Assembly: GCA_021776095.1 (NCBI GenBank)
Contig: JAJFGO010000091.1
Location: 62,001-126,000, forward strand
Source of the DNA: Kiloniellaceae bacterium
Lineage (GTDB): Bacteria > Pseudomonadota > Alphaproteobacteria > Kiloniellales > J153
Direction: 5' to 3'
DNA length: 64,000 bases
The translations under genes were made by a program, and so were the position numbers. Every line of letters starts with the position of its first letter. Position 1 is the first letter of the stretch. Shown piece after piece: positions 59,591-64,000 of the stretch. The notes under the pieces were generated by a model that was not told where the DNA came from, searched no databases, and saw only the letters and a list, made by a program, of their open reading frames with translations.

Positions 59591-61657
59591 ATGCCTAAGC
59601 TGACCATCAACGGCCGCGAGATCGAGGTGCCGGACGGCCTAAACGTCTTGCAGGCCTGCGAACTCGCCGGGGTCGAAATCCCGCGCTTTTGCTATCACGA
59701 GCGCCTGTCGGTCGCCGGCAACTGTCGCATGTGCCTGGTCGAGATGGAGCGCGCGCCCAAGCCGGTCGCGTCCTGCGCCATGCCGGTCGGCGAGGGCATG
59801 GTGATCAAGACGGATTCGCCCCTGGTCAAGAAGGCTCGTAACGGGGTCATGGAATTTCTGCTGATCAACCATCCGCTGGATTGCCCGATCTGCGATCAGG
59901 GCGGCGAATGCGATTTGCAGGATCAGGCCATGGGCTATGGCTTCGACCGCAGCCGCTTTCAGGAGAACAAGCGCGCGGTCAAAGAGAAGTACATGGGGCC
60001 GCTGATCAAGACCATCATGACCCGCTGCATTCACTGCACGCGCTGTGTCCGCTTCGCGACCGAAGTGGCCGGGGTCGAGGAGATCGGCGCGCTCGGCCGG
60101 GGCGAGCACCTAGAGATCAGCACCCTGGAGCATGCGATCAATTCGGAGCTTTCGGGCAATCTGGTCGATGTCTGCCCGGTCGGTGCCTTGACCTCGCGGC
60201 CCTATGCCTTCACGGCGCGGCCGTGGGAGTTGCGCAAGACCAATTCCGTGGATGTGCTTGATGCGGTCGGTACAAACGTGCGCATCGACACCCGCGGGCG
60301 CGAGGTTATGCGGGTGCTGCCGCGCCTCAATGAAGACGTCAACGAGGAATGGCTGGCCGACAAGTCCCGCTACGCCTGCGATGGCTTGGGCCGTCAGCGG
60401 CTCGACCGGCCCTATGTCCGGCGCGGCGGCAAGTTGATCGAAGCCTCCTGGGAAGAGGCCTTCGGGGCCATCGGCGACCGCCTCAAGGGCTTGCCTGGCA
60501 GCAAGATCGCAGCCTTGGCGGGCGATTTGTGCGATGCCGAATCTATGTTGGCGCTCAAAGAGTTGATGGCCGGTCTTAAGTCCGAGAATCTGGATTGCCG
60601 TCAGGATGGAGCCAAGCTGGACCCAAGCCAGCGGGCCGGTTATCTGTTCAACACCGGCATCGCCGGGATCGACCAGGCCGACGCGGTCCTGCTGGTCGGA
60701 ACCAACCCGCGCTGGGAGGCCCCGCTGATCAACGCGCGGATCCGCAAGCGCTTCCTGACCGGAGGACTGCGCGTCGGATCGATCGGCGCCCCTCTGGATT
60801 TGAGTTATCCGGTCGCGGACCTGGGCGCGGGGCCGCGGGACTTGGCCAAACTGGCCAAGGGAGAGGGCGATTTCGCCAAGGTTCTCAGCGGCGCCGAGCG
60901 GCCCATGATCGTGGTTGGCATGGCCGCCCTGGCCAGGCCGGACGGCGCGGCGATCTTGCACCTGGTGCGCCAAGTCGCGGACCAATTCAAGATGGTGCGC
61001 GAGGGTTGGAACGGCTTTAACGTGTTGCACAGCGCCGCGGCGCGGGTCGCGGGTCTCGACTTGGGCTTCGTGCCGGGGCCGGATGGGCGCGATACGGCGG
61101 CGATCCTGGACGGTGCGGCCAAGGGCGAGATCGAGGTGGTTTTTCTGCTCGGCGCCGACGAGATCGACATGGGCCGCCTGGGCGACAAGGCCTTCGTGAT
61201 TTATCAGGGTCACCATGGCGACGCCGGCGCGCACCGGGCCGACGTGATCCTGCCCGGTGCCGCCTATACCGAAAAGAACGGCACCTACACCAACACCGAG
61301 GGCAGGGTCCAATTGGGCCGTTTGGCTGCTTTCCCGCCCGGTGAAGCGCGCGAGGACTGGACTATCCTGCGCGCCTTATCTGAGGTGGTCGGCAACCGCT
61401 TGCCCTATGACAACTTAGGGGCCCTACGCCAGCGTCTGATCGCGGTCAATCCGGTCTTCGCCGCCCTCGACAGCCCGGCGACAGCGGACTGGGCCGATTT
61501 CGGCGCGGCCGGAACACCCGATACGGCGGCCTTTGGCGCGGCGGTCGAGAACTACTACATGACCGACCCGATCAGCCGGGCCTCGGAGACCATGGCGAAA
61601 TGCAGCGCGGAACTCGGGCTCGGCCCACAGACGAAGGCGACCGGCACCGATGGTTGA
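59591..61657 (+). CDS. nuoG: NADH-quinone oxidoreductase subunit G
   Basis: 688 residues, the usual alphaproteobacterial length. N-terminal 2Fe-2S domain ([18 protein letters not shown]), [18 protein letters not shown] (N5/N4 region), [11 protein letters not shown] and DVCPVGAL, then a molybdopterin-oxidoreductase-like domain without cofactor function. Overlaps nuoH by 8 bp. Confidence 0.95.
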   Translation: MPKLTINGREIEVPDGLNVLQACELAGVEIPRFCYHERLSVAGNCRMCLVEMERAPKPVASCAMPVGEGMVIKTDSPLVKKARNGVMEFLLINHPLDCPICDQGGECDLQDQAMGYGFDRSRFQENKRAVKEKYMGPLIKTIMTRCIHCTRCVRFATEVAGVEEIGALGRGEHLEISTLEHAINSELSGNLVDVCPVGALTSRPYAFTARPWELRKTNSVDVLDAVGTNVRIDTRGREVMRVLPRLNEDVNEEWLADKSRYACDGLGRQRLDRPYVRRGGKLIEASWEEAFGAIGDRLKGLPGSKIAALAGDLCDAESMLALKELMAGLKSENLDCRQDGAKLDPSQRAGYLFNTGIAGIDQADAVLLVGTNPRWEAPLINARIRKRFLTGGLRVGSIGAPLDLSYPVADLGAGPRDLAKLAKGEGDFAKVLSGAERPMIVVGMAALARPDGAAILHLVRQVADQFKMVREGWNGFNVLHSAAARVAGLDLGFVPGPDGRDTAAILDGAAKGEIEVVFLLGADEIDMGRLGDKAFVIYQGHHGDAGAHRADVILPGAAYTEKNGTYTNTEGRVQLGRLAAFPPGEAREDWTILRALSEVVGNRLPYDNLGALRQRLIAVNPVFAALDSPATADWADFGAAGTPDTAAFGAAVENYYMTDPISRASETMAKCSAELGLGPQTKATGTDG

Positions 61658-62693
61658 ACCCTGGATGATCGAGCTTTGGGAAGGCTACGCTCTGCCGGGC
61701 GTGATTATCGTGGCGCAGATCCTGTTGATCACGGTGCCGCTGTTGCTCTCGGTCGCCTACCTGACCTATGCCGAGCGCAAGGTGATCGGCGCCATGCAGT
61801 TGCGCAAGGGGCCCAATGTGGTTGGTCCCTTCGGCCTGCTGCAACCCATCGCCGATGCGGTCAAACTGTTGTTCAAGGAGACCATTCTGCCGGCCGGGGC
61901 GAACCGGGTGGTCTTCATCATGGCGCCCATGCTGACCTTCATTCTGGCGCTGATCGGCTGGTCCGTGATTCCCTTTGGCCCGGGTTTGGTACTGGCCGAT
62001 ATCAACGTCGGCATTCTCTACCTCTTCGCCATATCCTCGCTCGGCGTCTATGGCGTTATCATGGCCGGCTGGGCCTCCAACTCGAAGTATCCTTTCCTGG
62101 GCGCGCTGCGCTCGGCGGCGCAGATGGTCTCCTACGAAGTTTCCATGGGCTTCGTGATCATCACGGTGCTGCTTTGCGTCGGGTCCCTGAACCTCAGCGA
62201 GATCGTTGAGGCGCAACAGGGCGACTACGGCTTCTTGAGTTGGTACTGGCTGCCGCTATTGCCTATGTTCGTGGTCTTCTTTATCTCGGTCCTGGCGGAG
62301 ACCAACAGATCGCCCTTCGATTTGCCCGAGGGCGAATCGGAACTGGTCGCCGGTTTTTTCGTCGAGTATTCGTCTTTTCCCTTCGCCCTGTTTTTCCTGG
62401 GCGAATACGCCAACATGATCCTGATGAGCGGGATGACCACCATCCTGTTCCTGGGCGGCTGGCTGCCGATTTGGGATGTGGCGCCGTTCAATCTGATTCC
62501 GGGGCCGATCTGGTTCGCCGGCAAGATTGCGTTCGTATTGTTCTTCTTTCTCTGGGTCCGCGCGACCTTCCCACGGTACCGCTACGATCAGCTCATGCGA
62601 TTGGGCTGGAAGGTCTTTCTGCCGCTGTCCCTGTTCTGGGTGGTGGCCACGGCCGGCTACCTGATCGCCTTCGACAGGGTACCGGGAACATGA
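61650..62693 (+). CDS. nuoH: NADH-quinone oxidoreductase subunit H
   Basis: 347 residues, about eight membrane helices. [20 protein letters not shown] and the [20 protein letters not shown] signature are visible. Membrane anchor at the quinone chamber. The stop overlaps a short ORF (ATGA). Confidence 0.96.
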   Translation: MVEPWMIELWEGYALPGVIIVAQILLITVPLLLSVAYLTYAERKVIGAMQLRKGPNVVGPFGLLQPIADAVKLLFKETILPAGANRVVFIMAPMLTFILALIGWSVIPFGPGLVLADINVGILYLFAISSLGVYGVIMAGWASNSKYPFLGALRSAAQMVSYEVSMGFVIITVLLCVGSLNLSEIVEAQQGDYGFLSWYWLPLLPMFVVFFISVLAETNRSPFDLPEGESELVAGFFVEYSSFPFALFFLGEYANMILMSGMTTILFLGGWLPIWDVAPFNLIPGPIWFAGKIAFVLFFFLWVRATFPRYRYDQLMRLGWKVFLPLSLFWVVATAGYLIAFDRVPGT

Positions 62694-62806
62694 CCGGAAT
62701 GGCTGCCGCTGCGATCCTTGCCATGCCGGGTTTGCCGGTTATGTTAGGCGCGGAATTTCGCCCGAATTCTCGATCCGGGCCAAGGGGTAACCGGCCATGG
62801 GTATGA
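62690..62806 (+). CDS. Short ORF bridging nuoH and nuoI
   Basis: 38 codons, [20 protein letters not shown] and onward, ending NRPWV. ATG overlaps the nuoH stop by ATGA, and the TGA at 62804-62806 overlaps the first codons of nuoI. The N-terminal half is hydrophobic. It may be a coupled small membrane peptide or just a chance open frame that maintains translation coupling through the 103-bp gap. Confidence 0.35.
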   Translation: MTGMAAAAILAMPGLPVMLGAEFRPNSRSGPRGNRPWV

Positions 62807-63285
62807 TCGACCGGGGCGCACGCGGCCTCCTGCTTTGGGAGTTGCTTGGCGGCCTCAGCTTGACCCTGCGCTATTTCTTCAAGCCCAAGGTGACCCTGAA
62901 CTACCCTTACGAGAAGGGGCCGCTGAGCCCGCGATTCCGGGGCGAGCACGTCTTGCGGCGCTATCCGAACGGCGAGGAGCGCTGCATCGCCTGCAAGCTG
63001 TGCGAAGCGATCTGCCCGGCCCAGGCGATTACGATCGAGGCGGAACCGCGCGCCGACGGCAGCCGACGGACGACCCGCTACGATATCGACATGACCAAGT
63101 GCATCTACTGCGGCTTTTGCCAGGAGGCCTGCCCGGTGGATGCCATCGTCGAGGGGCCGAACTTCGAGTTCGCCACCGAGACCCGCGAGGAGTTGTTTTA
63201 CAACAAGGAGAAGCTGCTCGATAACGGCGACCGCTGGGAAGCCGAGATCGCGCAAAACCTGGAGATGGACGCGCCCTATCGCTAA
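62797..63285 (+). CDS. nuoI: NADH-quinone oxidoreductase subunit I
   Basis: 162 residues. Two 4Fe-4S sets: [16 protein letters not shown] and [16 protein letters not shown] (N6a/N6b). Start at 62797, with AAGGGG upstream. Links NuoG/F to NuoB. Confidence 0.96.
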   Translation: MGMIDRGARGLLLWELLGGLSLTLRYFFKPKVTLNYPYEKGPLSPRFRGEHVLRRYPNGEERCIACKLCEAICPAQAITIEAEPRADGSRRTTRYDIDMTKCIYCGFCQEACPVDAIVEGPNFEFATETREELFYNKEKLLDNGDRWEAEIAQNLEMDAPYR

Positions 63286-63348
63286 AGGGCGCCGCCGGGA
63301 TAGACGAAGCCGCGACCGGGGAACGGGACGCGCGGCAAGGGGCAGGGG

Positions 63349-63963
63349 ATGATCGTACAGGCTTTGGCCTTTTACCTTTTCGCGGCCGTCGCCGTGGCTG
63401 CTGCAGTCATGGTGATCTCGGCGCGCAACCCGGTGCATTCGGTCTTGTTCCTGATTCTGGCTTTCTTCAACGGCGCGGGGCTGTTCGTGCTCATGGGCGC
63501 CGAGTTCCTAGCCATGATCCTGGTCGTGGTCTATGTCGGCGCGGTGGCGGTGCTGTTCCTGTTCGTGGTCATGATGCTGGATGTCGATCTGGTGGAAATG
63601 CGCCAAGGCTTCCTGCAGTACCTGCCCATCGGCGGCCTGATCGGGCTGATACTCTTCGTTGAGTTGGTCATGGTGTTCGGTGCCTGGGTCACGGCGCCGG
63701 AGGCTGGCACGGCGGGGGCGGTGCCGATTCTGCCGCCCGATCAATTGACCAATACCGAGGCCATCGGTCAGGTCCTCTATACCAAGTACATCTATTTGTT
63801 CCAGGCCTCGGGCCTGATCCTGCTGGTCGCAATGATCGGGGCCATCGTCCTGACCCTTCGTCGGCGCGAAGGGGTGCGCCGGCAGTCGATTTCGGCCCAG
63901 GTCTCGCTCCAGCGCGATCAGGCGATCGAGATCAAAAAAGTACCCAGCCGGAGCGGGGTCTAG
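63349..63963 (+). CDS. nuoJ: NADH-quinone oxidoreductase subunit J
   Basis: 204 residues, five membrane helices. ARNPVHSVLFLILAFFNGAG and EFLAMILVVVYVGAVAVLFL (both family signatures) are visible in part. AGGGG lies just before the ATG. Confidence 0.95.
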   Translation: MIVQALAFYLFAAVAVAAAVMVISARNPVHSVLFLILAFFNGAGLFVLMGAEFLAMILVVVYVGAVAVLFLFVVMMLDVDLVEMRQGFLQYLPIGGLIGLILFVELVMVFGAWVTAPEAGTAGAVPILPPDQLTNTEAIGQVLYTKYIYLFQASGLILLVAMIGAIVLTLRRREGVRRQSISAQVSLQRDQAIEIKKVPSRSGV

Positions 63964-63966
63964 TCC

Positions 63967-64000
63967 ATGCTGGAAATCGGCCTCTCGCACTACCTGACCG
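63967..64000 (+). CDS. nuoK: NADH-quinone oxidoreductase subunit K (3' end outside window)
   Basis: Only the first 11 codons are inside the window: MLEIGLSHYLT, matching the NuoK N-terminus. It follows nuoJ after three bases. nuoL, nuoM and nuoN presumably lie to the right. Confidence 0.88.
   Translation, partial: MLEIGLSHYLT

Overview
The window is a piece of chromosome from a GC-rich alphaproteobacterium. The closest fit is the Rhodospirillales and their relatives, and I cannot name a genus. The evidence is a suf operon led by an Rrf2-type repressor, the gene order tig-clpP-clpX-lon-HU, a glnB-glnA pair behind a sigma-54 type promoter, an alphaproteobacterial nuoABCDEFGHIJK order, and two perfect TTAA-N7-TTAA (CtrA-type) motifs. 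Most of the window is housekeeping DNA with accessory genes between the blocks. There is no rRNA, CRISPR array, prophage or transposase gene.

Layout. 1-1.9 kb: end of a chemoreceptor gene. 2-8.9 kb: a methylated-amine cassette made of an SDR dehydrogenase, a non-pyrrolysine MttB-family methyltransferase, a dimethylglycine/sarcosine dehydrogenase-like flavoprotein, a GbdR/CdhR-like AraC regulator and an FAH-family hydrolase. 9.03-9.29 kb: a 261-bp MITE-like palindromic element joined exactly to the stop codon of sufA. 9.3-15.9 kb: the minus-strand operon Rrf2 regulator-sufB-sufC-sufD-sufS-sufU-sufT-sufA. 16.3-17.8 kb: a porin and a small lipoprotein. 18-21.5 kb: a LysR regulator and two cytochrome P460-like genes, the second carrying a long CNPC cysteine-repeat array, then a Sel1 protein. 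21.5-30.5 kb: an MFS transporter, dispersed repeats, a lone RAM domain, an RNA helicase, two hydrolases, a lipoprotein, parE, a thioesterase and a periplasmic protein. 30.9-35.1 kb: a 1410-residue FecR/RTX type I secretion substrate. 35.2-41.8 kb: a small HTH protein, glnA-glnB, an aminotransferase, tRNA-His, a Sel1-SPOR protein and an HpcH/HpaI aldolase. 41.8-46.5 kb: NAD(P)HX repair enzyme, a small conserved-looking protein, an AceE-type E1 and tRNA-Leu. 46.6-54.7 kb: the protein-quality-control block with HU, tRNA-Val, an XRE regulator and tRNA-Asp. 54.9-64 kb: the nuo operon, running off the right edge inside nuoK.

How the genes fit together. The suf operon is a complete SUF machine (BCD scaffold, S desulfurase, U, T and A), and its Fe-S clusters would be needed by the complex I genes in the same window. 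tig-clpP-clpX-lon is a folding and proteolysis block, with a plausible heat-shock promoter before lon. glnB-glnA is the nitrogen-status switch.

The most unusual locus is the pair of P460-like cytochromes. The second has 15 repeat units holding 37 cysteines inserted between the signal peptide and the heme domain. Other items worth following are the MITE at the sufA stop codon, a 38-codon ORF overlapping both nuoH and nuoI, the orphan AceE-type E1, and the CtrA-type motifs before two small genes of unknown role.
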